Source: Otatea glauca
Lineage: Eukaryota; Streptophyta; Magnoliopsida; Poales; Poaceae
Assembly: GCA_036346275.1 (NCBI GenBank)
Contig: CM070722.1
Location: forward strand, 63,029,524 to 63,093,523
Direction of reading: 5' to 3'
Length of the DNA: 64,000 bases
Below, piece after piece: positions 22,860 through 35,200 of the stretch (the first letter of the stretch is position 1; every line of letters begins with the position of its first letter). The notes beneath the pieces are model-generated. The model worked only from the letters and a program-made list of their open reading frames with translations, searched no databases and was not told the origin of the DNA. The position numbers and the translations under genes are program-made.

Positions 22860-24720
22860 CCAGGTCGAGTATGCTATTTGTAAATATTGTAAGCATAAAT
22901 TAATTATGAAGTCTTTCTTTAGGTGGAACAAGATATTTGAAGAGACATACTGAGAGCTGTAGAAAAAAAAACGATAGTGGCTGTGAGATAGACGCAGCTG
23001 CAATACCCCGACGGCACGGTACGTCACTAGGACTATAGTCCTGAGGTAACTCATGAATCCCTTTGTCGTTTAATCGCTTCTCAAGATCTACCTTTAAACT
23101 TTGGTAAGTCATCGGCATTTAAAAGCTACATTAGGACCGCTCGCAATCCTAGGTTTTTTGTAATTTCTAGAAAGATAATAACAAGAGATATGATTAAATA
23201 CTATAATAATTATCGTGGTAAGCTAAAAGAGCTCTTTAATACCTGTACTTTTTAGGTGTCTTTGACATCATACATGTGGAGTGGTTGGGCTAAAGAGGGT
23301 TACCTTAGTGTAGTTGCTCATTACGTAAACAATGACTAGCAACTAGAGAAGAGAATTATAGGATTCAAATTAATTGACACAACATATACTGATGAGAATA
23401 TTGTTGATTGTATTGTAAAAGTTGAGTGAGATTTTGGCCTCACAAATAAAATTTTTGCAATAACATTAGATAATGATACAGGAAACACTTCTGCAATTGA
23501 CATTCTCACTCCGCTTTTTAATACATACGCCGAATCTTTCTTATTACATCAGCGTTGCGCTTTGCCATATTATTAATCTTATAGTTAAATCTGGTTTGAA
23601 GAAGTTAGAACCGTACGTAGAAAGATTTCGCACTGCAATATCTTTCTTAAATAATTCTAACCAACGAATAGCAGCATATAAGAACTATTGTATTGCAATT
23701 GATGTACGTCCACGTAAGTTTTGTTTGGATATATCAATTAGATGGAACTCTACTTACTTGATGCTTAAGTCACTTCTACCCTATAAGAACATATTTTTTG
23801 TTTTTATTAATACGCACTATCATAGACAGGATGGTCAACCGTAACATTGGTATGTTGCTGAACACTTGCTGTCATTTTTAAAACTTTTTATGATTCCACT
23901 ATTGCTTTGTCTGGAGTTTATTACTCAACCTCTCCTTTAATTGTGCATCATATTCTAGAAATTGTTACTCACTTAAGGAACCATGAAAATGATAGGGTTT
24001 TGCATGAATCTGTTTGTGCTATGAAAGCTAAATATTTGAAATATTGGAAAGGAATTCCTATACTATATGCATTTGCGTTTATTTTAGATCATAGAGCTCA
24101 AGTTCGAAGATTTGATAATGTTCTCTTACTTCTAAGTGATACGGTGGGCATAGATTATTCTAGTCATTTTTTAAATGTTCGTGCTAACTTATCTCAAATT
24201 TATGCTAAGTACGATCAGAAGTTTAGTGGAGTTCACCTATAGTGACCTCCACCAGCACCTACAACAGGTAAGAAGAAAACTGTGTGGGGAAATATATGGG
24301 GTTCAGGTGGTTCTACCTCAAGGAGTTCGAGTGCAACAACGTCAAGTGCAGATACAACAAGTGATAGGGAGCTAGCTGCCTATCTCAACAGCAATACTAT
24401 CAACTACCAAGAGCAGCAAGAGGAGGACTTCAGTATTTTGCGGTGGTGGCATGAGCATAAGACAAATATATTTGGTACTTTCCATATTAGCACGGGATGT
24501 GTTAACAGTTTCTGTCTCTATGGTTTCTTCGGAGTCTGTTTTCAGTCTATCTGGAAAAATAATCGAGGATAGAACAATAAATCTAACAAGTGAGATGGTG
24601 GAAATACTTCTCACTGTGAAAGATTGGGGACAAGCTGATCAACGAGCTCAACACACTATAGAAAATGTTGAGCTGGCGGCGACGTTTGAAAATCTTTATC
24701 TAGATAGTCAGAAAGAATAA
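22860..24720 (+). pseudogene. hAT transposase relic (BED finger to hATC domain)
   Basis: Broken frames on the + strand follow a plant hAT transposase of the RICESLEEPER type in order. A BED zinc finger (CKYC near 22885, GTRYLKRHTESC near 22925, in two frames) comes first. RNase-H-like pieces follow (SGWAKEGYLSVVAHYVN; FAITLDNDTGNTSA; SLDISIRWNSTYLMLKSLL-like at 23730-23780). Then comes YWKGIPILYAFAFILDHR and finally the C-terminal dimerisation region (ILRWWHEHK; VSSESVFSLSGKIIEDR; EMVEILLTVKDW). Many stops and frameshifts make it non-functional. GC-rich flanks at about 22530-22570 and 25060-25250 may be its subterminal regions, but terminal repeats were not identified. Confidence 0.88.
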
Positions 24721-25508
24721 TTGTAATCTTTACTTTTTTCCTATATCACTGAGCTATAGGCTAACCTCTTTTTTCTTTGCCAAGGTTTTCTCATATTGAA
24801 TTTTTTTACTTGGTAAAGTTTTTAACGAGGCATCCAAATATTAATAAAGCTCATCATTTTATTCTAATTATTTGTTTCATTTTAGAATTTTATTTTATGT
24901 TTTTAGCTTTTTCGTAATTTACATAGATCTTTAAAAAAATTATATGTTCCTTTTAGTTTTTCTAATTATTCTAGATTTTTTCAAAACTTTTACGATTTTT
25001 CAATTTTACTAACTTTTTTCGAATTTTTCTAAATTTTTTTCCGAATTTGTGGTGCTAAACGAAGCCGACAGACCCATCAGCCCAGGAGTGCTCGTGCCGG
25101 CACGTATAGCATGGGAGCCACCTAGGTCGTGCTTAGGCTGTGGCCTCGGCACATAGACCGGCACGACATAGCCCATTAGCTAACCGTGCTTTGACGGAGC
25201 GTGTCTAAATGGGTTATACCACATGCTAAATGGGTCGCGCTGTGCTGGGCGGCGGCCGTTTTGCCGTCACTAGGCGAGACCGCGAGAGCGAGGCTGCGGG
25301 GATGTGGGCGTGTCGTGCTGTTTCAGTTGTTGCTTGCCCTGTTCTGCACATCGATCGGCCATCGCCAGTGCTGCCCACCAGTAGCCATCGCCCCGTTTCG
25401 GCGTCTCGCACGGTGGGCCGGCCACTACCATGCCTCGGGTAACGCTACATTGCCTGCGATGCGGCAGACGCATCGGCTGCGGAGTACATGACTTGATAGA
25501 GGTCTTGT

Positions 25509-26910
25509 CAGGGTTCACAAAACCGCTTGCGCAAGCGGTTTTGCGAAGTCGGTGATACGGGTTGCATGAAACCGCCAAAACCGTGAAAACCGAACGGTTT
25601 GCAAATTTGAAAATTTTGAAATTTGGTCAAATGAGATCGCGAAACCGCGGTTTTTGATTTAAAACCGCTCGCCATGAAACCGAAAGCGTTTTTGAGAAAA
25701 CCGCAAAACCGCCGAGGTTGGAAAATTGGGAAAAACTCGAAAAAATTGGGAAAAATGCAAAAAATATTGTAAAATTTGTAGAAATACAGGGAAGGTTAAA
25801 ATTGAGTAAAATATAATAAATATATAAATAAGGTATGTGAAAACGTGAAAATTCCGAATGATCTCTCCTAAATTTGGAAAAAATCGACATGGCCTTTGCT
25901 ATATTTTAGAGAATTATAAGTTGTTAGTTATGTATTTAGCAATAATATATCAATAAATAATCTTTCATTACAATACTACAATCACATAAGTGCAAAATCA
26001 ACATTTACATAACTACAAAGCAAAATCATTTGCAATTTCACTACCATTTACTTATCAACACCATTTACATTATAATGCATTTAAATTGAAGTTGTGGAGT
26101 AGGCATAAGTATAGCTTCGTCACTCTTCCATTATCGCAAAAATGACATGTTCGACCTACATGAACTAACATCAAATCAGATGACGAAGAAAAATAGTTAA
26201 AATAGAAGAACAAATTGAAAAATTGCAAAAAAATTTAAAAATGTAAAAAATCCCAATTAATCTATAAAACACCTAAGAGAAATTTTTACAATTTTTAATT
26301 ATTTATTTCTTCTAAAAATCTAAAAGTAAATTAATGAAAAGGAACAAATACATCATCGATTTTTATAAATAGTAAAATGATTTATTATATTCTAAAATTT
26401 TACTGAAAATATAAAAATTCCAAAGGATCATGTACTAAAATTTTTAGAAATATTAGACTTCATTTATTTCCCATATAAAATCAAAATGTAAGAGCATATA
26501 CAATGATAATAGCACTTTCGAATTTTTAAAAATACACATATCGATCATCATCTCAAAATTTTACATAATCATTTTGATGACGTTATAACATCACAAAAAG
26601 TTTAATAAATATTAGACTTCATTTTGTGCCCCTAGAAAATAAAAAATCAAGAGCATATATTGTGACAAGATTACCGTCGAATTTTTAAAAATGTACATAT
26701 CGATAATAATCAAAATTTTACGAACCATTAGGATTACCTCAGAACTCACAAAAAAATTAAAATTTTTGACACTTTTTGCTAAATTTCTTCAAATTTTTTG
26801 AATTTACTGTTCATCTGGCCGGTTTTCCGAGCGGTTTTAATTACCGAACCGGCTCGGTACGACCGGTTTTCACGAAAACCGAGCGGTTTTCGACGGTTTT
26901 TTGAACCCTG
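25509..26910. mobile_element. Non-autonomous hAT element (1,402 bp)
   Basis: The left end is CAGGGTTCACAAAACCG and the right end, reverse complemented, is CAGGGTTCAAAAAACCG: a 17-bp inverted repeat with one mismatch. GGTCTTGT flanks both sides (25501-25508 and 26911-26918), a perfect 8-bp target duplication. Subterminal parts are rich in AACCG/CGGTT words and the middle is AT-rich with no coding frame. Confidence 0.95.
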
Positions 26911-26918
26911 GGTCTTGT

Positions 26919-27766
26919 TCGCTGCACCTGCGCCTGCGCGAACCGAATCAGTATGAGCTCCCAGGTTTCTTTTGGTTGGTGCGCTTCAAGCAATTGACTC
27001 TGATCACGTATTCATTCGAAAATTCGACTATTGTTTCGCGCGATTGATTACGATTTAGGTAGTGATCTCGTAAGGCCACAGTTTGGCAGAAAGATATGTA
27101 GTGATGCCTCGGTTGCTGTGAGGCATTGCCGAGGTATTCGTTAGAAATATTCAAATGAGCACGTGTCACATTGTGATAGCCTGACGCGGCTGTCCATCAG
27201 CTATAAAATGATGCCCGCACATGAATACATGTATCATGTATGTGCGCCGCCACTAGCCCCTCTTCCCTGACGTCTGCCAGTGCCTGCTAAGACTGGGTTT
27301 TTCTTTTGCAAGGATGACCTCTTGTTTTCCGTTTTCTCTGCTCGTTTCTTCTAGATCTATTTGATTGCCCTTGTTTTCACAGATCTTGATCCCATCCTCT
27401 CTTTTTTTCCTTGCTGCGATCGAGAAATTTGCATGGGCTCTACGTCACGAGTCAACAGCAGGCACCTCCCGCCGTTGTCCTGACTGCCGCTTGAAACCTA
27501 GTGTCACAAGTCAAGCCAGGAGAAGATTGTTTTGAGATCATCTTCTTTTTAGTTCAAAGCCACAATGCCAGGTCACACATCGCTATAAAGGTTTTTCAGT
27601 TTGAGTTTGTTCCTCACGTTTTTACGTGATTTTTTTGCAGAAAAGAAATGTTTATAGTGTTCAACGTATCTACATTATGAAATGTTGTATCAGTTCTAGC
27701 AGGACAACGGATGCCCTGCCGATTTTACTATTGCAAGTAAACTTTTGCATTGGGACTAAAGAGATG
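26919..27766. other. Intergenic region, nothing recognised
   Basis: No convincing gene or terminal repeats. TCTATCAGC-TATAAAATG near 27200 looks promoter-like, but no downstream frame supports a gene. Confidence 0.4.
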
Positions 27767-29380
27767 CAAGGTTTGAAAATTCGGCTTCGGAATAAATTTT
27801 GTCTCTAGCCGGATCGCGAAATTTTGGCGAAATTTTAAAATTTCGGAAATATTTCGGACGAAATTTGAATTTGAAAATTCAAATCCGGTCCATTTCGGGA
27901 AAAAAAACCGAAATTCCGGGCGAAATACCCAAAATTTTGGGTTTTTTGCACCGGCTGAAAAGTGGTCTAAACGTTAACAAAAAAATTTGAAATGTTTTTT
28001 GGAGGTTCCTGACACATTGCTGACGTTCTCACAAAAAATTCAGCTGATTATCACATCTGAGGAATTTTTAAAAATTCGGAGAGTGGTACTGTCCTGATAA
28101 AACACTAACCGACAAGTTTGATCCAAATGAAAAATGGTACAGATCGAGTTATAAACTATTCAATTTTTTTGTGCATGGTTATGATCTATAAATAATGTTC
28201 TCATAAAAATTTCAGATGATTATCACATGTGAGGAATTTTTAAAAATTCGAAGAGTGGTACTGTCCTGATAGAACACTGACCGACAAGTTTGATCCGAAT
28301 GAAAAATGGTACAAATCAAGTTAGAAACTATTGAATTTTTTTTTTCATGGCTATGATGTATCTATAATGCTCTCATAAAATTTTAAGATGATGATCAAAC
28401 TGTATGAATTTTTAAAAATTCGAGCAGTACTACTGCCCTGTTAAAAGGCTTACCGGCAAACTTGAACAAAATGAAAAATTATGTAAACCATGTTAAAAAC
28501 TTTTGAAAATTTTTGTGGATGGTCCTGATGTAACATTAATATTTATTTAAAAATTTTAGATGATTATCATTCTCAAATAATGTTTAAAAATTCAGACAGT
28601 GCTACGTCCTGATAAAAGTCTGATGATCAATACATAGATTTGCTTTAGTAATAAAAAAAAGTTTAAAATTTTTGAAACTTTTACAGAATGGTGATAAGGA
28701 AGTTCTTAATATCCCAAAAAAATTGTGATTCATGATCACACTCCAGTGAATTTATAAAATTCTTACAAGGCACTGTACCATTTATGTTCTTTTCTTTTTG
28801 ATTTTTGAAATATAATATAACAAACGAAGTTTAATGCTTACATAGATTTGATTGACTAAACAAACAAAGTTGAATTTTTTTGAAAAATTTATATAATGGT
28901 ACTGAGTCAATTATTAATCTCTCAAAAAAAATTAGATCATAATCACACTCAAGAAAATGTATAAAATTCTGACAATATAACTGCCCCAATTATGTTCATT
29001 CTGTTTTTGATTTTTTAAAGAAAACAAATGAAGTTAAATTATTTTTAAATTTTTTATGTATGATTCTAAACTACTAATGATAGTACCATAAAATTTTCAG
29101 ATTATTATCAAGCTTGTACAATTTTACAAAAATCTGACAGTGTTTCTGCCAAAATTTTAAAATGTTTAAAAAATTCGTTTTTTCAACAAATTTTCATAGT
29201 AGATGACTTTCCTAAGGGTTATTGGACCAAATCCGGCCCTAAAAGTTTCAAAACCGGCCAAAAAAACCCGAAATTTTGGGGGTACTGTAGCAATTTCAAA
29301 AAAATTTAAATTTTTTTCGGCCAGTACTTTAGATTTCGTGGTGGTCCGAAGTCCAAAATTCGCCGAAATTTGGAACCCTG
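27767..29380. mobile_element. AT-rich hAT-like element, family copy 1
   Basis: The left end CAAGGTTTGAAAATTCGGC and the right end (reverse complement CAGGGTTCCAAATTTCGGC) form a 19-bp imperfect inverted repeat. The interior has about four degenerate internal repeats around GATGATTATCA, AATTTTTAAAAATTC and CTGTCCTGATAAAAC, and no coding frame. No matching 8-bp target duplication is visible. Related sequence occurs at 44922-46012 (opposite orientation), 52995-53155 and 55850-56200. Confidence 0.75.
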
Positions 29381-29391
29381 GGTTGGGTGGA

Positions 29392-30738
29392 TGAAAGTGC
29401 ATCTAGGCCCCTTAAAAAAAGGTTTTGGTAATTGATGGAAACACAATTAAAAACACTAATGGTCAAGTAAGAATTTATGCAGAGATAAAGTTTATATCCT
29501 CATGAGAAAGAGATTGGAGATCCCTACTATATTTAAATTTGTCAAGACAGCATCAAGACTCCTGTTGTAATCCTTTTGTTTTATTGAGTCTAAGGATAGC
29601 CGTACTATTAAGGGGATACGACGGTAAGTCGCTTTTAGGATATACTTGTGCTCAAAGGATGGAATATGCAAAATAAAAGAACTTCATCATTTGTTTTTTC
29701 TTTTCTGGCCGAGCAAGTCAATCCGGAGTATCCGGATATTCAATCCGGACTCTCCGGGTTGACCCCTTCGGGTGCTGCCCTCGTGTCATCCGGAGTATCC
29801 GGATTGACCCCTTCGGTATGGTCTGATGTTGCCAATCCGGAGTCTCCAGATTATACATCCGGATACTCCGGGTTGTGCGCAGCTCACCCCAACGGTTAGA
29901 ATTTGGAGCACCTATATAAGTCTTCACTCTTCACCTAACAAGGGTATGCTCCATTATTGCACCCGTTCACTCAAACTCATTTATTCTTACTCTCTTGAGC
30001 CCTAATCCCCTTTCTCCATTTAAGGCCTTTATAGATTTGATCATTTTGAGAGAAAGGAGTGGATTTGAGTAATCTCAACTTGCATCTTTCATTCTTGAGC
30101 ACAAGTTTCATCCTCCAAGTTGATTTCTCGAAGTATTTGTTACTCTTGGAGTTTGAAGGTCTCCTAGACGGCAAGGAGTCACCGGGAGCTTCCAAATCTT
30201 AGTGTGGTAAGCCCCGGAAGTTTGTGAAGGCAAGTCTCGCCTCCGAAAGGAAAGAGGCAAGAAGTGAAGACCGCGAGTGCTTTGTGCAACACCGGAGGAT
30301 AGTGGTCAAGAGGGACTGGGCTTTGTGCCTCCTCAACGGAGACGAGGATTCCTTCAAGAATCCGAACTGGGTAAAAATCTTTGTCTTTGTGTTCTTGGTT
30401 AAGTTATTGCTTGAGTTTGTTGTGGTAGACTTTTGGAAGACCCGATCTACTCTCTTGTTGCTTGTGACTCCAGATCTACTATACCCTCAGGTACCTGACA
30501 TCATTAAGATCTTTTGTATTCAAGTAGATTGTCGAAATATTGTAGGGATTTAAAATCTCTCTTCGAGATCCTCAATCCGGAGTATCCGGACCCCTGAACC
30601 CGGACAGTCCGGATAATCCGGAGTATCCGACTTATATACCCTGAACACTCCGAGTTGAGGCCCTCGGGAATTTTTATTTAACTGCAAATTTTTATCCGCC
30701 TATTCACCCCCCTCTAGGCTACATCTCAGGTCCTTTCA
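29392..30738 (+). mobile_element. Copia solo LTR (SIRE/Maximus-like, 1,347 bp)
   Basis: Starts TGAAAGTGCATCTAGGCCCC and ends CAGGTCCTTTCA. Flanks are GTGGA on both sides (29387-29391, 30739-30743), a perfect 5-bp target duplication, with no internal region, so it is a solo LTR. The start and end match what I recall of grass SIRE-type LTRs. It holds several copies of a TCCGGAGTATCCGG motif at 29725-29870 and 30570-30660. A TATATAAG near 29914 is a likely LTR TATA box. Confidence 0.93.
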
Positions 30739-30743
30739 GTGGA

Positions 30744-32221
30744 TGTTTCCTTGCACCCTCCAAATTTGAAATGGCAATATATTGAACATTTTTTTTATTT
30801 AATCTTTTTTATTTATTTACTTTTATTAATAATCCCTCCTCCAACTTATTTCTAAGCCTAATCCTATTGGCAACTATCATCCATGGTGTGGCAAACAGCA
30901 CTGTCGTACCATGATGTAAATCCAACATCCGACCCAAAAAAATAGCCTGTGTTTGCCACGCCACTAGTGGCGGTGTGAAACAAAACACTACCACGCCACC
31001 ACCAATAGAGTGATAGGGCTTGGCCACGCCAGGATCAATGGCGTATAGCAGGTGTATTTGACAAGAGATAGATTTGGAAATAAAGTTGAAAAAGAGTTAT
31101 TAATAATTTTTTTCAAAAAAAGAATTATTAAATAAAAATTGCAATATATTCTAGTTCAATTCGATTTGAGAGTTTTGTGGCATTTTGCTTTACTCAGTCA
31201 CTGCATTATTGCCTTGCTAGATAAGCGGTTTGAGCTCCTAATTTCCAACATATCATCCATTTTTCAGAGGCAGCAATTGAACACTACAAACAAATATAAT
31301 CCAAAATAATGGAATTATGAAAAGCTTGAAAAATGATCTGCCTCTGAAAATATACGCAAGCTAACAACAATTCATGGGCTACTCGATGACCGGGGAGAAG
31401 GCAAATGTCAGCATGAAAATGTGGAACCGAAAGCCTTGTTGAACTGACAGATGCCCATTGACAATAATCTACCAAAACAATTACCTTCTGGTAAGCATTC
31501 ACCGCAAACCAGGAGCTTAAAACAAGTACGCACACGGTAATAACACGAATGATTCATTGAAGAAGTAGATTGGAAGTACAAGACAACAGCCACTGGAGGA
31601 TATTTTACAAACTCTTTTGTACACCATTCTCCGTTGCCTAAAGTACATCATATATATAAACTTTATTATCCTGGGATCTCTCTAAATTAAAAAATAATAA
31701 AACAAATCCGAGGCTTCAAGGGCCGAAAGGATTGCAAGCTCACAACCAAACCTGTGACCTTGGAATGGGAAAGAATTGGAGTATCTAGACCATAGTTACC
31801 GGATTCACTGTAAACCTCCACGAATCGCGAATCGGTTTGGGGTATGGGATTCGTGTTCGCAGTGGAGATTGGAAGAAAAGGTGGCGAACCGCGAACCCGA
31901 ATCTCGTATCGTGACTCGGACGAACTGCGTTTCTAGTAACTATAAACTGGACTGCTAAAGCAGCAATCCAATACAACATGAAAAATTGTCAGTGAACAAC
32001 ACAATTCAGGAACATGAGCAGCTAAAAACTCACTGGTCCTGCCCCTCTGAAACCTACCAAGCCCTGACCCAGATAGGCTACATTTACAATGACTCTTACC
32101 GTCGAATTCAGTGCAAGAGATCTTGGAGTGCCTGTGGCAAATAAGATTTACCTTTGAAAACCAATCTCGTCATTGTTCTTTCACTGAGCAGAGATAACAG
32201 TCTGTTTCACAGTAGCAGATT
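30744..32221. other. Intergenic region downstream of villin
   Basis: No gene supported. It contains a perfect CGCCACTAGTGGCG palindrome near 30960 amid CACGCC repeats, probably transposon-derived. The villin 3' UTR must lie at the right edge. Confidence 0.5.
31792..31943. repeat. Possible small inverted-repeat element
   Basis: ATAGTTAC at the left and GTAACTAT at the right enclose about 150 bp rich in GAATCGCGAA/ATTCGTGTTCGC words. No target duplication was found, so element status is tentative. Confidence 0.35.
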
Positions 32222-35200
32222 TCAAAACAGCTGGAGTGCGATCTTGAGCCTATTCTGCTTCCACTTTGGTAGCTTCGCGAAAGCCTCCTTTGTCATCCCA
32301 AACTTCTCCCGGAACTCCGCCAAAGAAAGATATGTCTGCCATGTGCCAGTGTGGTAGTGTTAGGTATCGATGAGGCCTAGACAATAGGGTCAGAAGAACA
32401 GCAGGATTTACCTCACGCCTAGTTAAATCAATGTCTGTGGCAGGATTGGTGGAATATATCCTCAAGCGTTCATATGGGTATACAGGAAGCCCTTCCTCAT
32501 CTTCTGGCTGACCCTCCTTTATATCTTCCTGTATCGTTGGAGTTACAATTTGACTATCCTTAGCAGGGCTACTCGCCTTAGCATTTGCCTCTGGTTTAGG
32601 TTTGCTTGCTTCAGGTTGGGGTTTGTTTGCATTAGGACTCGCTTGACACCAAAAGAATAGAGCAGGTAAAAGAACCATGTTTGAAACGTAAAATAACTCT
32701 ACTCCTTTCTATGGATGCTACCATACCTTTAATTGATTTTGGTATCAGATTTGGCCTAGGCCGCTCGAAAGAAGAAGAAATTGCAGCGATTGAAGCAGCC
32801 CTTGGAGGTGGCTTTGCAGAATCAGGGGAGGTGGACTTCGGAAACGGTTTTCTAACAGCTGGTGGAGGGGTTGATAGATTTCGGGCATTTGGGTTCTCAA
32901 AGTTAGCAGCCAATGCATTGAATGCCGGTGATCTTCCTCTAACTCTTACACGGTCAGGACTGAACGACATGCTTCTGGACCGCTGAGATTTATCAGGTAC
33001 ACTGGATCTTCCAGTGTGTGATGATGCTGTTGGCCTTCTTTTAGGTTTCTACAAATTATATAACCAAGAGTTAACCTTACTCTAGGAGAAATAGCATTAG
33101 ACAACTGAAATTATGAGAAAAAAAAAATGTATGTGCCACCTGGTAATGCCAATTTGCTACGTAGTATGTTCATGCACAATACAAAGCGTCAACCAAATGC
33201 TCAAATGTTATATCTGACCATAGCATTTTTAGCCTCACTTCTTTGTGGGTTCGACCAAAAAAATGTAACTAACTAGCAAAATATAGCCATTGAAACATGT
33301 GCCAATGGTATCACGAGGTTATCCCAGTGAGCACCAACCCATAACCTTTCCAAAAACAAATGTTCCAAGGCATAATGCTGCGATAACTTGGAAGATATAC
33401 ACGATAGCTTTGATGGACATGTGGAACCAGTCAGGCTAACCTTTGATCGCAACCATCTAACATAGCAGGATGAGAGATAATTTAGGAGATTCAAAAGCTA
33501 CCAAGACAGTTCAGTATCAGGCGCAGAAATCTTACATCTATTCTTGGTTTTACTCCATCCTTCACTATAGACAATCTCCTTTCAAATGAATTACCATGCA
33601 TCTGAAACAATTTATAAGACAGAACATATGAGGTTGGCACCTGAAGTTTACACAATACCAAAACCACTCGAACCTATGAGGAAAATGCTTACGGCTGATT
33701 TTGCAGAGTCCCAAGTGAAGAACCTGGTGAAAATTTGGGGCTCACTTCCTTCAGTGATGACATAAAGTGGTGTTTCTCGTGATAAATTCTCCATTAGAAT
33801 GTCAAGTTCTAGAAATTTCTGGCAAAAAAAGGAAGTTTTAACAATTCAATGTAAATTAAAAAAATGGACTTTGCTTTCTGTGTTAGCATTTGTGCAAAGC
33901 AATCATGAGATTATCCCATACCTCTCCAATGTTCAAAGCTTGAGCTCGTATTTTTGTGTCCACATGTTGTCCAACCCATATGAACACACATGAATGACAG
34001 TCCAGAACAAATATGTCCTCCGTCATCAGATCATCTTGAGTGAAGTTGAATATTTCTCTAACCTGCAATAGCAGTAGACTAGCATTAATTTTTCATCAAA
34101 CTATATTTATTATTACCATAATAATGTATGAACTTCAGAATTGCTCACCTTAAGCACCCCTTCATTACCCCCATGTATGTCGCAGAGAACATTGATTCAA
34201 AAAGAGAACATGCAGATAGGTAAGGTACATATTGAATGATAAAGGCTAAGAGAAAACTTATGATTTCTTCTTACATTTTGAAAAGGTACAAGAGAACAAA
34301 TGAAGATCACTTTCTTGATCTCTTGCAATCTTCTGGCTGGGGTACTCAGACTTGACTCCAAGTAACTTCCAAAACTGATCATATTCTGATCCTTCCTTGA
34401 GCAATCTGGACTGAAGATTTGGCTGCATATAATATATTGGATGAGCAGAATGGAAAGGGTAAGTTTTATGATAGTATATTTGATAAGAGCAGAGCAATCA
34501 AAACTGTTACATGCTCAGGTGAAGCACAAACATATAGTATCTACAAAACATTCATTAAGCTGATATCTAAGTTCAGCAGATATAATTAGGAAGCAGTTAA
34601 TGTCAGGCAGTGAATATTTACTAGCTTACTGCAATAACTATGTTAAACTTTCAGTGGCATGCTGTAGAATTGTAGATACTATCACACATGGTGTACACGT
34701 TTGATGCTAGTCAGGTGCATTTGACAGGAAGCAATGTGGAAAATGTACCAATGAAACCAGAAAACATAAATTATGTTGTACGAAAATGTGCATCAGATTG
34801 TTACAAAAGGATCATGTACCAAGGAAATAAGAAAACATAAATCATATTGTTACAAAATGAACATGGATGGTTATAGTAACTACTCATACATGTAGTAACT
34901 AATTATCCATATAATATTTCAGAAAAATGTTTAATCATCACTGACTACCATGAACACTGAAGCTAGATACAATTGGGAAATAAACACAAATGACACCTTA
35001 ATGAAATAATCATATTGAAGAGCATTCTTTATACCTTGATCACATCTAGCTGCCTCTCAGCAAGCTCTTGGTCCATTGACGAGCTTAGGTTCCCAATCCA
35101 CGTAAATACTGTATCTCCATCATGTAGTATGTAACAGTAAGAAGAGTTTAGCGATGGTGCTGCCTGGTAAGAAGTACTGTATCATAATTACAACATGTAG

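Noticed and set aside
27767..29380. 8-bp target duplication for the AT-rich hAT-like element
   Set aside because: Left flank AAGAGATG and right flank GGTTGGGT do not match, so no duplication is claimed.
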